The notes under the pieces are model-generated. The model was not told the origin of the DNA. It did no database searches and saw nothing but the letters and a program-made list of their open reading frames with translations. Shown piece by piece: positions 45,001-57,689 of a DNA stretch of 64,000 nt. The DNA is taken from the NCBI GenBank assembly GCA_033239525.1, contig BSYO01000004.1, positions 17,646,037 to 17,710,036 on the forward strand, in the 5' to 3' direction. Source of the DNA: Nepenthes gracilis (lineage: Eukaryota > Streptophyta > Magnoliopsida > Caryophyllales > Nepenthaceae). Every line of letters starts with the position of its first letter. The stretch's first letter is position 1. The position numbers and the translations under genes are program-made.

Positions 45001-45720
45001 TGCGGTCAATTAGGTCGGGGCATCACAATCCTCGAGAAATTCTCAACAAACTGCTTATAATACCCAACCAAATCCAAGAAACTACACACCTCTGCAATAT
45101 TCGTCGGTCGCTCCCTATTTGTCACTACTTCTACCTTTTTCAGGTCCAAAGATATGCCACCGTTAGAAATAATATGACCCAACAATGACTCCTCCTCCAA
45201 CAAGATTTACACTTCTTTAACTTAACATACAGCTGTCCTTTCCTCAAAATCTGTAGCGCTGTCCTCAGATGGGTCTCATATTCCTCAAATAAATTAGGAT
45301 ATTATCGATAAAAACTACTTTAAATTAATCTATGGCTAAAAGACTCAATTCTTCAAATCCATAAAACGATGTTGGCATATTTGTTAACTCAAAAGGCATA
45401 ACCAAAAGCTTGTAATGGTCATACCATGTCTGGAATGCTGTCTTCAAAACATCCTCTCGCTTAATCCTTAGTTGATGATATTCCAATCGCAAATCAATCT
45501 TGAAGAATACCCGAGCTCCTTATAGCTGGTCAAACAGATCATCAATCTTCAGGAGGGGATACTTGTACTTAATTGTAATATTATTCAACTCCCTATAATC
45601 CATGCGTAGCTTCATAGATCTATCCTTGTTTTTCATAAACAATACTAGAGCACCACATGGAGACACACTAGGATGAATAAATCCTACAGTTGTTGTTTTA
45701 CTTCCTTCAATTCAGATGAT
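45001..45720 (-). pseudogene. Gypsy reverse transcriptase relic
   Basis: LLGHIISNGGISLDLKKVEV, then FLDLVGYYKQFVENFSRI (45006-45203) after RT. The catalytic box at about 45300-45320 reads FIDN instead of FIDD. The fingers/palm lies at 45320-45700. Frame is lost in several places. Confidence 0.78.
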
Positions 45721-45728
45721 GCCATTCT

Positions 45729-47028
45729 CTATAGAGCCCTCGATATTGGCGCTGACCCTGTCATCACATCAATAGCAAATTTAATCTCCCTATTAGGAGG
45801 CAATCTAGGCAAATTTTTTGGAAAAATATCCTCATACTCACAAAAAATTGAAATATCCTCAATAGTCATAGAATGACTTCCGGTTGTAGTCATATACACC
45901 AGATAAGTTTGGCATCCTTCTTGCATCAGGTGGCTCACATGAAGAGCTGAAATCAATCCCGTTGCTTCCTTTCTAACTCTGCCTTTGGATTCATACTCCG
46001 GAATACAAAATAAAATAGATTTATAGAAGTAGTCCATTGTAACGTGGTAGCACACCAGCCAATCCATCTCCAAATAATATTAAAATCCGATATATCAAGC
46101 ATAATCAAGTCGGCCAACAATTCATAGCCACTAATCCAAATCAAATATTAGGGATACACAATATCAGCCATCAATGATTTACCTATAGGGGTATACACCA
46201 TCAAAGCACTTTTCAAAAATCAGAAAGGCACACATAAATTATACACAAATTTAGGGGTCACAAAAAAATACGTAGCCCTATGATCAATCAAAATATGAGC
46301 CATAGAATAAAAAATCTGTAAAGTATCTTCCACCACTAACAGGTTCACTCTAGCATCATGGGTTGTCACTGCAAAAGATCTACCTAAAGCCACTGGCTTC
46401 CTGTCTGGGCGCTCACACCTTTAAGATGGACAATCCTTTGCCTAGTGGCCCATCTAGCCACAATTAAAATATACTCCACTTTGATGAAAATAAACTCACC
46501 CATCATGGTTATTCTTGCACAACTCACACACCGATCTCATGAACTAGGGCTTTGGAGGAGAAGATTTCACTCCAAAAGACTTACTTTTATCCTGGCCTCT
46601 AAACCTTGAATGGGAGCCTCCACCCCTCGAGTTTTGGCCTCGGTGCTCCAACTTTCTCTGAAAGTATTTCTCTCGAAATCGCTCTTACTCGATCAATAGA
46701 GCCCAGTCAAGCACTTCACCATGTGTCTTCAAATGGAAGGGCATCGACTGCTTTTTGATAGAATTATTCAGCCCTTACAAAAATTTTCACACTTTTAAAG
46801 CCTCGTCTCTAGTAACGTATAGAGAAAACCGGGACAATTCCATAAACTATGTATCATATTCATCTATCATCTTGCTCCCTTGTCGCAAATGACTAAACTC
46901 ATTCACTTTAATATCTCGAATACTAGGAGAGAAAAAATTCTCTAGAAATACTTCAAGAAAGACATCCCAAGATATTTTCTCGTTCTCCTATCCTAAAATA
47001 TGGCATTGGGGATTCCACCATCAGATAG
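45729..47028 (-). pseudogene. Gypsy protease, zinc knuckle and gag (C-terminal part) relic
   Basis: Protease and downstream linker: MEMDWLVCYHVTMDY, then SIFCEYEDIFPKNLPRLPPN and REIKFAIDVMTGSAPIS (45729-46073). A knuckle remnant lies near 46430-46500 (YFNCG, then MGH, AKDCPS). Gag runs to the insertion at 47028 (ISWDVFLEVFLENFF, HLRQGSKMIDEY, MELSRF). The split gag continues at 49345. Confidence 0.75.
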
Positions 47029-49339
47029 TGTGAGGTTCCGAATTTGAGAACGTGATAATGATGAGGTGATTAGTGTGCTAATGATCAATAATAATCCTAT
47101 GGAATGAATAAGGTTTAGTATCGGTAGAAAAATCGGGAAAGAGTTCGGGTTTGTGCTGCTGAAGCACGGCCAGCAGGCTTGTGCCTGCTGGGTGCTCGAG
47201 CCGTGGCTCGAGCGCAGCTCCCAGAGTTCCCCCTCGCCCTCTGGCTGCTCAAGCTCCGCTCGAGCGGCAGGCGTAGTATAAATACGCGTCGTGCCTTCTC
47301 TCCTCTCATTTTCGCACAAGGCTAGGGTTTTAGAGAGAGAGAGGGGAGCCGGTTTTAGAGAGAGAAGAAGGGCGATCGAGGGTGTGGAGTCTAAATCCGT
47401 CCGAGAGCTAGTTATAAAGGTGAAAACACGCGTCGAGGTAAGTATTCTCATACTCACTATTCGCTCTCTCTTAATTTTTATTCGTTCTCCATCGGGTATT
47501 ATCGTCTCGATACCCACCCAAAGCATGAAAAATATGTTACCCATGTTTAGTGATCAATAAATATGTAGTTTATTGTCTGTATCGTCACCGATTAGTCCGG
47601 ATGGGATTCACGAAACCCTAACCCCACGTCCAAAACGGGATTTCCCTTTTCCCCTCCATATTTTGCTAAATTGATCCTAAAAGATGAATCACCACCTCCC
47701 AAACATGCATACATATCAGCCGAATGATCGATTTCACGATATTCGACCCGTTCACGGTGTCCAGATCCTCTAACTAAATGCTGTCACTGTTCATACGAAA
47801 ATAAGAAGGAAAATTACATGTTTTACCTTCCTTTATTGTAATGAAAATTATGTCTAATTGTTAAAATGTAAATGTAAGCTTCGGATTACATTTATGTGCA
47901 TCGTTTGCGATGAAATGGGCACCGGTGGACTCCAAAACTATATCGGCTCAATAAGGTGAGAAATTCCAACTCTCTCTCTCTTGAATTCAATTTGAATGGT
48001 TAAAGGGAATAAGTTCAAAGAAGAACAAGAAGCGTATAAGCAATCGGAAGGAAAATCCATAAGGTATGTGTGTTTGCAATGTGAAAAATGCTTAAGTTCC
48101 AAAGTGAGACGAGAACCGAACGAGTAAACGGAGGGAAGTCCACAATGTGATATGTGAATGATGGAACCTCCCAAATGGCGGGAGATATGGCAAAATGGTT
48201 ATGGTGGCCGGAAATAGAATCATGAAACTAGGACCATGGACTTATGTTTATTGGGTAGTATTCTCTGGCTTGACACTTTCATCTCGGTAGAAACTCGAAG
48301 AATATTTTGGCCGTGTATTCTAGTCGCTTGTATGAGCGGGTGATGTCCGTGGTACGCCTTAGGATACTATTGTGAAAGAGCGAGGAACAGCCCTGATACC
48401 CCAGAGAAATGGGGCGATTATCGGGCCCGTCTACAGGCATGATATGTAGATGACCCCCCAACTGGATCTAAGAATAAGCCCTCACGGCCTTAGATCATGT
48501 GGAGTATCATGATCCTTTTCTCATTCTCTCGCATCGTTGCTAGTACGACCTATTGGCCCTGGTCCGCAAAGACTAAAGTAAATTGATAAATACACTAAAG
48601 CATGTTCGAATGGCAATTAAATGTTCCAAGACATGATAAATGGCAAATCGGCACTTCTAAATGTTCCTTTCCTCTCAAGTCTCATTGTATTTCGAATGCA
48701 TGTTGCCTCTTTTCATTATCATGTTCATGTTTCTTCACAGTTTGATAGTGATGTATGATTTCACTTGCTGAGCTGTACGCTCACTCTTACTGTTGTTATT
48801 TTTTCTTTCAAATGAGAGCACTTAGCTGACGCCAAATAGTTAGAGTAAGGAGAGGCTTGCTTGAGGTGAATGGCTGGACGTCGAGTGCACCAAGGATTTG
48901 GATATAGTGTAGTACCGGATTGTAAACAGCCACTGGATGGTTGTGGCTTATTGTTGTTATTTTTGTGGTTTTGTTATACTTCCGCAGATTATGATGTTAT
49001 AGTATGCTTCCGCATCTGATTGATGTTATGAATCCTGTTTCATATTAGATGGCATCTCTCTAGATCTAATATGGTAGAGTAGGAATACTGTATTAGAGCC
49101 ATAGATGATATGGCAGATGTGTGATCCTGTGTGGTGTGTTGTAGGCTTTGTGTTGAGCCTTTCGATTAGTTGTGTGCTTGTGCAGGATCTTTTGAACAGG
49201 TTGTATTTTCGAATTTCGTCCAGTTGCAGAGGAAACTCTGCTGGATTTTCTGTAGAAATTTTTAAAATATTAATTATGGGCATTAATGATATATTTATTG
49301 ACGGAGGGCTATTTAAGAAAAATAACTCGGTCCGTCACA
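47029..49339 (+). mobile_element. Solo LTR with perfect 5-bp target duplication
   Basis: TGTGAGGTTCCG...CCGTCACA, flanked by GATAG at 47024-47028 and GATAG at 49340-49344. It splits the gypsy gag. The last 350 bp resembles the ends of the LTRs at 31500-31887 and 37330-37710 (GCTTCCGCAT, GTTGTGTGCTTGT, GAGGAAACTCT), so it is a related family. No internal domain is left, which indicates LTR-LTR recombination. Being free of a one-base mismatch, its duplication is younger-looking than the others. Confidence 0.9.
47160..47284 (+). promoter_or_regulatory. LTR promoter: CTCGAG/GAGCG block plus TATAAATA
   Basis: GC-rich block 47160-47275 with repeated GCTCGAGC words, followed by TATAAATA at 47277-47284. 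The transcript would start about 30 bp on, before CTCTCCTCTCATT. Confidence 0.65.
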
Positions 49340-49344
49340 GATAG

Positions 49345-49729
49345 CCTTGCCTTTCAATTTATATGCAACAAACTTGACTTTGTCCTCCTCTGGGCAATCG
49401 ATAACTTCAAACACCCTTTCTACCTTCTGAAGCCAATTCTCAACCTTGATTAGATCAAGCTCTCCATAGGTTTTTAGGACGTGCTCGCCTTTAAGCCGAT
49501 CAAATGGTGTCCTGCCTTGGCCCTTCTCGGCCATCCTCCTCATTGCGACTATATCATAATTTTGGCATTGGATCATCCTATCTATAATGTCGCTCATGCG
49601 ACCCATCATTGCTAAATATTCCTCTTCTCGATTGGAACCCGAGCCTTTGCTTCCAGATTCTCTATTATCTGCCATCGATGACACGTACCATGCAAAATGT
49701 TCAAATAAATCTTCCCCAAAATGACCCAA
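49345..49729 (-). pseudogene. Gypsy gag relic, N-terminal part
   Basis: A clean minus-strand frame. The native start is probably MADNRESGSKGSGSNREEEY at 49675. It continues ERVFEVIDCPEEDKVKFVAY and KLKGKA, then is cut by the solo LTR. The same helix resumes at 47028. Confidence 0.8.
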
Positions 49730-49750
49730 ACATCTCCCATTACAACTTCA

Positions 49751-49766
49751 CTCTAATACCATTCGC
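49751..49766 (-). promoter_or_regulatory. Primer-binding site (tRNA-iMet type)
   Basis: Minus strand AATGGTATTAGAG, directly after the LTR end ATGACA; same variant as at 31890. Confidence 0.7.
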
Positions 49767-51828
49767 TGTCATGAACTCGATCCAAAGCTGGTTTAATAAT
49801 AAAATATCACAAAATTAAAATCCTTAACAAATACAATAATAAATAACAAAACTCAAACCCAGGCATGACAGATCAAATAAATATCAAACCCAACAAAATT
49901 ATAACACATATAAGATCTTATCGGATATAAATTCAAACCACTCCATAACGACCTACTATCCAAACATCACAAGGAAGATATCCAAATAATAATAACAATT
50001 CATCTATACAATATGTCTAATCCAATAATTCTCAAAATATGATCCAAACATTGTAAGGAAGATATCCAAATAATAATAACAACTCATCTATATAATATGT
50101 CCAATCCAATAATTCTCAAAATATGATCCAAAGGCCTTCATCTGGCTATGCACAAATATCCAAAATACACACTCGAGATCTGAACATAAAACAAAACAAG
50201 GCATTCGTACTCAGCAAATTAAAAATACTGCGTTAGATCACGTCTGAACTCCTACAAATGTATCCAACTGACTAGTTTGAATGGATGAAAATGAAGACGT
50301 AAGCCTAAAATTTAACAAGTATCAATATATATAGAAAATAATATATATATATATATATTTGTTGACAATCAGAGAGGAATGTCAAATAATATAAACAAAT
50401 CATATAAACAAATCGTATAAGACAAATTATGGGGTTTGAAAGTCAACAAAAAGTCTAAGGGTTGTCCCGTATTCAAATCACAATCCGTATCAAATCCATG
50501 ATCCCAATAGGACATACTCATAACAAATTGTGATCTGATATTATATCTATATGAGCTATGTATTGAACAAAATAAAATTTGGATCCAAATTACATACGAA
50601 TAAACAAAGTCAAAATGAAATCATGTAAAACAAATATGTTCTGAGATAAATCACATATCCGAATGTATGAGACTAACGCAATTCCCATCCATGGGAAAAC
50701 TGTGAATCTTAAATCAAAGGTCGAATACAAATCCATACTGAAATGCAAAACATGCACCTAAATAGAAAATTGAAGATTTTTTTTAAAAGACTAATTTAAA
50801 AAAATGTTATATATACTCTCGGTAGTTTTAAACTATATCAACTGTAGTTTAGGCAAGTAGGCTAGTGCATCTATATATCTTGTCTCCCATAGATACGAAA
50901 CAAGCTCACTATATTTTGCCACTTGCTGTATTAGATGTAATACTCAAGTTTATCAAATATATTAGAATGTCTGAATATATATAAAATTCTTATTAAATTA
51001 TTTCGGTGGTTCTCATTTATCATAAAATGGGGTAGGTCCAAATACAAATAAAGACATCTTCCTACTGGTGGCAATGGGAGTCACATATCACAAATTTTTC
51101 CGTCAGGAACAAAATCTCCCAATTAGGATAGGCAACACAAATTAAAATTTCAAATTAGATCACATATTGAATCATAAATGTAGCGACCTCATCCTCGACA
51201 CATACATGTGTATCAATGTATAGTCTATGCAAGTTTTGTACACATTTTCATATAAATATACTGTTACAAAACATATACGAACTTAAATATTTTTACCAAT
51301 TTTCATAAAATCAATAAGACCCTCAAAATCATGAGAACTTAACAAAAACTCCAAATCAACCGGTAAATATAGGATGCATGTTCACAAGAAATAAATTGTG
51401 GATAAAAATAACATGCATGTACTAAATACTCCCAAAATATAAATAAACATTATTAGACACAAAATCAAATAGAATGAAGGGCTTATAGATAGTTGTCTCA
51501 ATTTTATATCAAACAGATTTAATAAAATGATACTTCGATATATCCAAATCCACTTTCTCTCTCCTCTTCCTCCCGCTTTCTCTCTCCTCTCTACTTTTCT
51601 CCCGTATGTTTGGCAAAATAGTGTTGCAGCCCCCCTTTATTACCAAATTAGTGCTCAAGCGCAGCCTCAGGTGCCCCTTAAATGCCAACTCTCAATAATG
51701 GTGCCTCAAGCAGAATTTGGGTGCACCTCAGGCATAACGCTATAGGTTTTCGCATCTCAGGCGCACTTTAAGCACAAAACTGTGAACTAAATTCCTTCAA
51801 AATTCTACAAAATATAATTATTCAAATT
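49767..51828 (-). repeat. 5' LTR (upstream end missing) of the chromovirus-type element
   Basis: About 2.06 kb. It aligns to 41298-42970 over 50255-51828. A GGCGC-rich block, decayed by C-to-T changes, is at 51644-51782. Similarity to the partner stops after AAAATATAATTATT near 51827. Confidence 0.82.
49960..50130. repeat. 84-bp tandem duplication inside the 5' LTR
   Basis: AAGGAAGATATCCAAATAAT occurs at 49971 and 50055, with the following 60 bases also repeated (CTCAAAATATGATCCAAA). Confidence 0.88.
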
Positions 51829-53719
51829 TGATTATTAGAAATGAATTTAGCACGAGTTATCAAAAAGTAATATTATCATTATTTCAAACTTTCAATAATA
51901 ACATCATTTCAACATGCTTCTTTGCTATATATATATATATTTATTTATTTACTTATAAAATTATTTATACCTTGCTAAATACTTATCTCACTCTTGCCTT
52001 GATTTTGCTAATTTTTGACATTAGAGGGCTTGAATTATCTTATAATAGTTGAATAGGAGGTAGGTTGTTCACTTAATTAATATTAGGGTGCTTAATGTTT
52101 AATATATTAATTTTAATGTAAATGGATGAAGCAAAGTTGTGATTGCTAGTTGATGTTTTGGTGTAATTGGTCTTCAACTTACAATTCACTTTTATTTTGG
52201 ATGATGATTGTTCCGGTGGCCGGCCGATGATGACATTAGGTTGACTATGGTTGAGATTGATTTCAGTATTCTTTTCGAAAGTTTAATTTTAATATTTTAA
52301 TTTTTAGTTAAATTGCTTTTCTTTAATAATAGTTTAAGATCATATAATTATTGATATTAGGTGTCAGAGTGTATATTTTGGATCTTGTGATTCAATATTT
52401 TTATATTATTATATCAATCATTTATTGGTATTTAATACAAATTCATGTCCTGATATTGGTTTGAGGTCAAACCAATATAATAAACAATTAAATTTCTGAA
52501 TCCAAAGGATTAAAAAATGATTTGACTTAATTATGGATTAAGAATTATAATTGAAGTTTAGGATCGAAGACATGACATGAAGTCATACCCCTACCTAGCT
52601 ATATTCCTAGGCCATTGCCCCCTTTGTCCATTGTGCTTCGGTTGGCCTTAGGCCGAGCCTTGGTAGCATCTTTTTAGCAAGCGCTATACCTGGCTGAACT
52701 TAGACCCCGACCTAGTAGTATTCTCTGGCCATTGCTCCCCTTATCTATCATTCTTCAACTCATATCAAGCCCTAGCCAAGTCAACTTTCCTAAGGCGGTA
52801 CAAACCCAGTTAATGATGGCATTATAACCAATTGCCACATCAAGATCACTATTAATCTGCTTAATAGTGATCTTAGTCAATAGCTTATTCCAAAAAAGTT
52901 GAGACAGGCTAGTTAGTTTGGTTACTAGACATAGGTATATTGTTTTGGATTCGGTTGCCAATTTAAGTTTCTTTATTTGATGTATTTAGGATTTGGGCTT
53001 GACCTATTTCTCCAAATTTCAACACTGCCCCTAACTTTTAAGGCTGAGATTTACTCTCACGGGCTATTCGCTCGCTCATCCGTAGTGGTTGTTCATCTAA
53101 GCTTCTTATTAATTCAAAATTTTCATTCATTTGAACTGGTTATTCATCTGAATTTCTCATTCATTTGAACTTCTTGTTTAGTCAAATTTTTTGTTCATCC
53201 GAACTCCTCAAACTTCTCATTCATCTGCAGTGATCATTTATTCGAACTTGTCATTCATCCGCACTGCATAGGCCTAAGATAGTTGATTGTGGCACTGTCT
53301 CACCAAGGTCAGTAGCACCGTCTTGGGTTAACAGCACCAACCCTGACGTTAGCTGGTGGTTAACCCAAAATCGATTGACACTGTGGTCAATGGGGGGGCT
53401 AACACCTGGATCGGTAGGAGTCGGCCATAACTTCCTTCGCCACCTGGCATAGGGCAGGTGGGCTCTTAGTGCCCTGCATGCGGCCAACACTATATGCAAG
53501 ATGCCATCTGCCGTTATTTCCTAGGCCATGTGTCCTAAGTGTGACACTCGCAATGGGACGATGAGGCAACACCCTTATTTAAGAGTCCGCCCATCAAATG
53601 TTTCAACATCACCTCCCACCATGGGCATAGAGAGTGTATTTAACATCCTTTTACACATTTCAATACATGATTTATAAAAGTTACAATGGAGGTATTGCGT
53701 TTTTCATAGATTATTAAAT
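51829..53719. other. Unassigned, LTR-like sequence
   Basis: No coding motif. The first 650 bp is AT-rich with a (TA)n run near 51930. 53040-53275 has about ten imperfect copies of a TTCATCCGAACT/TTCATTTGAACT word. 53500-53600 has TTATTTAAGAG downstream of a GC-richer stretch, like an LTR promoter. It lies beyond the antisense ORF of the Tat element to the right and may be that element's 3' LTR, but no matching 5' copy was recognised. Confidence 0.4.
53040..53275. repeat. TTCATCYGAACT short tandem/imperfect repeats
   Basis: Words TTCATTTGAACT, TTCATCTGAATT, TTCATCCGAACT and TTCATCCGCACT recur at 15-30-bp spacing. Confidence 0.7.
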
Positions 53720-55620
53720 GATTATGCCTAGACCAGATGAGACGACATCTTTCCCGCCGGGGAACTGCATCAGTTTTTATGTTGCCACTTTCAAGGTGGG
53801 TGTACAGTTTTCACTGGCTACAGAATTAATAGCTCTCTTAAATGCTCTTGGAAGAAATTGGCACGGCATAAACTAAACACTGTTAGGTGCATTGTTACAT
53901 TATGAGTGCTTTTTCACCAACAAAAATTTTTAGTATCTTCCATGGTAGTAAGGGCTGTATTGAATATGGAAGCAAAAAATTTTGATCAGTTTTACATTTC
54001 TCTTCGGGGAACCCCATCATTCTGAAGTAGAAACCCAAGCTCAGTGAAAAATTAAAGAACTCATTTATTTTTTTAAAAATGCAATCATGGGTGGTCTGCA
54101 CATTCTACTTTAGGGGAGTTGAATCCCACCTTTTGAGGCGATGTTCCAAGCATCGACCTTCACTGCATCCAAACTAAGCTCACCTTGATACATTCAACTA
54201 AGTATGGTGAAATAAGATCCTTTCTAAAGGAAAAGGAACTCTTAGAAGTGGGGTGAAGTCCAGCCATGGAGGGGGCTCGATTTGCCTTTGCGACGAAGGT
54301 GGTGGCAGACCAGGTTTGAGATGGAAACCCCAATTTGGTAAAAAGACGAGACCAGTCATTCGTTCGAAATCAGCAACCTCACCTATTGAACGCCGGAGGT
54401 CCAACCAGGCTCGCACCTCATCAAGTGCGAGCAGGATGGAATCATCAGGAAACAAGGTGACGGCTAGCATCAACATTGAAGATTCGGAGGTCAAGGAAGT
54501 AGACGGCTCATCATCCGATTCGGAGGAGACACCGCCAGATGCAAGGACTGACATACTGAGTGAGGGACCACCCGAGTCCGACATCATAGGAGGTTCTTCA
54601 ATGAGCTTAGGAGCTTTTGCCTGTTGCTTTATAACCGCCTCGTTAGGGCATTCTTCCCTTATATGCCCTACCTTGAGTCCATCCTTCGGACCCAATCCCA
54701 TGCCTATCATGGGATTTGCCCATTTCAGTTGTCAACAGCCATATGCGAAAGGAGCTATCTGTTGAGATTTTGCAGCAGTTCCCACTCAGTCCTCAGTCTA
54801 AAGTAGCTCCAAGGGCCCTAGCCCCCAGTCAGTCATAAGTCGTGCTGAACGTTTCTGCTTTTGTTTAGTTGGGCATAGGGCTGGATGTTGTAGCCCCATT
54901 CGGCAAGGGATTCCCAACTTGCTTTCTTGAAAATACCGTTATATCCATCCCTTGCTATCAAACATATTTCATCCTTATTGGAATGTCCAAAACACTGATG
55001 CCTTGTTTTGGGTGAATGTTGCGACTCAGGCAAATCTGACTCGTGCTGCTATCCTTGCCACGACATTGGAGAACTTGCTTATCAATGGTTGGCCGACTAT
55101 AGTCTGGCTAATTTGATGAGGGTAGTTGTCTACCCCTGTCATCTATTTTCTTCTAGTTTATTATTACCATTATAGTCATTGGTCACAAAATTGTGTTTGT
55201 AGGGGGTCGCCGCCACTCGTTCCTTTGTCTTGAGACCCAGAATCTTACCTCTTCGACTAAAGCGATGGAAGCACTATGAGAGGAGCTCACTCGTTCCCAT
55301 TTCATCGTTGAGGAGCCCCAAACTTGGATCAACATAGTAGAGAAAAGTGTAACAGATTCCGAAGAGAGAGAGAGGGAAAGGAGTCACTAAATTGATTCAA
55401 CAGTGCCACAGGCCAAGGCAGTGAAGTTCTAGGTGTACGAGTTGTCCCAACAGCTTTGCGCTTCTCAATCTCGTTACTTTTGAGATTGCCGGAGGTGGGT
55501 TACTGTAGATGAACTATGAGGTATGCAGGAGTTTCGAGGATTGCAAGGATCACATTGCCTGACTAGAGCCATGTGTGAGATTGGGTTACGTTAATATTCA
55601 GAACTTAGAAGCCTTTGATG
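53720..55620 (+). pseudogene. Accessory antisense ORF relic (Transposase_28/'putative gypsy type transposon'-like)
   Basis: The frame from about 53725 reads SFPPGNCISFYVATFKVGVQ, then FSLATELIALLNALG. This resembles the start of the plant domain PF04195 carried by many Tat gypsy elements as an extra ORF. A 170-codon open stretch at 54253-54765 is charged and low in complexity (SATSPIERRRSNQARTSS, NIEDSEVKEVDGSSSDSEE), typical of the linker. Stops separate the parts. It runs opposite to the pol genes at 56.7-61 kb and lies beyond their 3' end, as expected for Tat antisense ORFs. The function of this protein family is unknown. Confidence 0.5.
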
Positions 55621-56640
55621 CCTCCAGCTATGATGGGAGCAATATCCCTACCCTGCGCGACCTTACCACTGACATCACTGATCCCTCTCCTTCGAGAGTT
55701 TATTTATATCTTGTACTCAATCTTATTTTCATATTTGTAAAGTAATGTCCCTATCATGCTTTGTCATACATATGATCCTATAAATAATATGGAGCTTTTA
55801 TGAGCACCTTTCTTCTGCAGCCAATTTTCAGCAAGAAGCTTTCAAAGACTGGTGTGAGCCCAATCTTGCCATCCAACGATCTTGATTGGGCTTGGCCCTA
55901 GAACTAGGCACTGCAAACTTTCATGTGACAAAGGTTTTTCCTCTAAGCCCTCTATATGCATTTGTTGGACTTTACGGGCTACCATGGATTCATCCCATCA
56001 GTGCAGAATTATGTGGACTCATAAGTGGTCATTTGCATTTCTTGCACTGAGAAATGGTTTTCAAGTTGGACCCATACATGGGGATCAAATCCTCGTCTTG
56101 TGTCAAGTAGGAATTATGGTAGACAATTATACAAATAACACAATCATATATAGTACAAGCAAAATTAACCAAGGATAATAACTTAAAAATAAACTAATAC
56201 TAACACCTAATATCATATATTGCAACCTGGCAACTAAATAGAGAAAGCACAGGGGACAGACAGCAGAGAAGGTATACAATTGACCAATATGGGGGCTGCA
56301 GATTGGGCAAATAAAACGTACTATTGAATATCATTTAAGCACAGATAAGTACAAACGTTATAACTGGCATATGCAACTATAGACACAATATAGATATAGC
56401 ACTAACACTACTAGAACCCACGGTAGCAAAACGTACATAGTGGCCTATGCACTCGGCTATGTCAAATTGTAGGCCAAGCAAGGTGTAACAATGAGTTGGG
56501 CTAGGCCCTTCCTGTGGCTATCACCCAGGTTAGGCTCAATATATAGTCCAGTCATTGTTCTTGAACTATCTATCCCCGAATGCTGTTAAACTATGTGGCC
56601 TACCACAAGGTAGGTGCCTGTTAGTAATGCTTTTTCAATT
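55621..56640. other. Spacer between antisense ORF and pol relic
   Basis: AT-rich; no domain recognised. Small frames at 55882-56178 appear random. Confidence 0.4.
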
Positions 56641-56689
56641 AGATTACATTTCACATCTAGAGAATCTATTTTTCCAAATTGGCTCATAG

Positions 56690-57560
56690 CTTGTAGGTCC
56701 CCTCCTAGGCTTTTGAGGTTATGACAAATGGGCCTTCCCAAGTGGAAAATAACTTATTGTTGTTACTCGTTTTATTTAGTGGCATCTATATTTCAAAGAA
56801 TTCGATTGCCTATTTCAAAGGCTCCTGGTTTTACACTTTTGTTAAAGTATCTGGCCAACCATTGTTGGTAGGCATTTGTCCAAATCAAGGCCACTTCCTA
56901 TGCCTCCTATAGCAGGTCCAGGTATTGTGTTATCATCTCCTTATTTTGCATAGTTTCACACATTTGCGAGCTTGGTAGCCCGATTTCAATAGCTATTACT
57001 GCTTCAACCATAAAATACAAGTCGTACAAGGTTTCTCTAGTGGTGGATTTGGGTATGGTCTAATTGGCCTGTAGTACATATGGTAGCTCATCCACCTAGG
57101 CCGTACCAGCCTTATCTATCCTTGCTCAGAGCCCATTGGGAATAACTCGATTAGTTACCTTCACATGGCTATTTTCCTGATAATAGGAGACCAAAGTATG
57201 TGCCCAATGAATTTGTAAATTCTCACAGTATCCCATGAATGTTTTACTTGTGAACTGAGTCCTACTATATGTTATTACGACTTTAGTATCTTGAATCGAT
57301 ATATGATATTTTGTCTAATAATTCTTTGGCATGATGCTCAATTATTATAGCGAGAGAAGCCTCTTCTACCAATTTAGTGAAATAGTTGATACCGATTATT
57401 ATGAACTTACATTGTTCAAATGTTATCGACAAAAGTCTTAATATGTCAAATCTCCAGTGCACAAAGGGCCAGGGGGTTTGTAGTGGGGTTAGATCGGTTG
57501 GTGAGGCTTCAACACGTTGTTATGTATCTGGCACTTATTACACTTTCTCAAAATTCATGA
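56690..57560 (-). pseudogene. Tat-type integrase relic
   Basis: Minus strand near 57380-57560: LTPLQTPWPFVHWRFDILRL, then CKFIIIGINYFTKLVEEASL, i.e. the integrase core up to the first Asp (FDI) and the YFTK motif. Downstream pieces are heavily shifted. Confidence 0.75.
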
Positions 57561-57689
57561 CATTATGTTTTATGGTCAGCTAATAATAGCCTTGATAAAA
57601 GATTTTAAATGCTAAATTCTTTTCTTCAAGGTGTTCCTTGCATATTCCTAGGCAGACTTCCTGGAAGGCATAATTTGCGTCATCTGGTT

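Larger units (their letters stand above)
41298..51828 (-). mobile_element. Ty3/gypsy chromovirus-type element, both outer LTR ends missing
   Basis: Minus-strand gag-PR-RT-RH-IN between homologous LTR sequences at 41298-42970 and 49767-51828. The 3' LTR lacks about 490 bp at its downstream end and the 5' LTR lacks about 70 bp at its upstream end. This shows that both element borders were deleted after insertion. A solo LTR (47029-49339) interrupts gag. Confidence 0.85.

Noticed and set aside
46993..47544. 183-codon minus-strand ORF
   Set aside because: It runs across the border of the solo LTR at 47029 and is antisense to its promoter; chance frame.
54198..54710. 170-codon minus-strand ORF opposite the + strand ORF of the same length
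   Set aside because: One is the shadow of the other; the + strand is favoured because the upstream PF04195-like piece is on that strand, though this is not certain.
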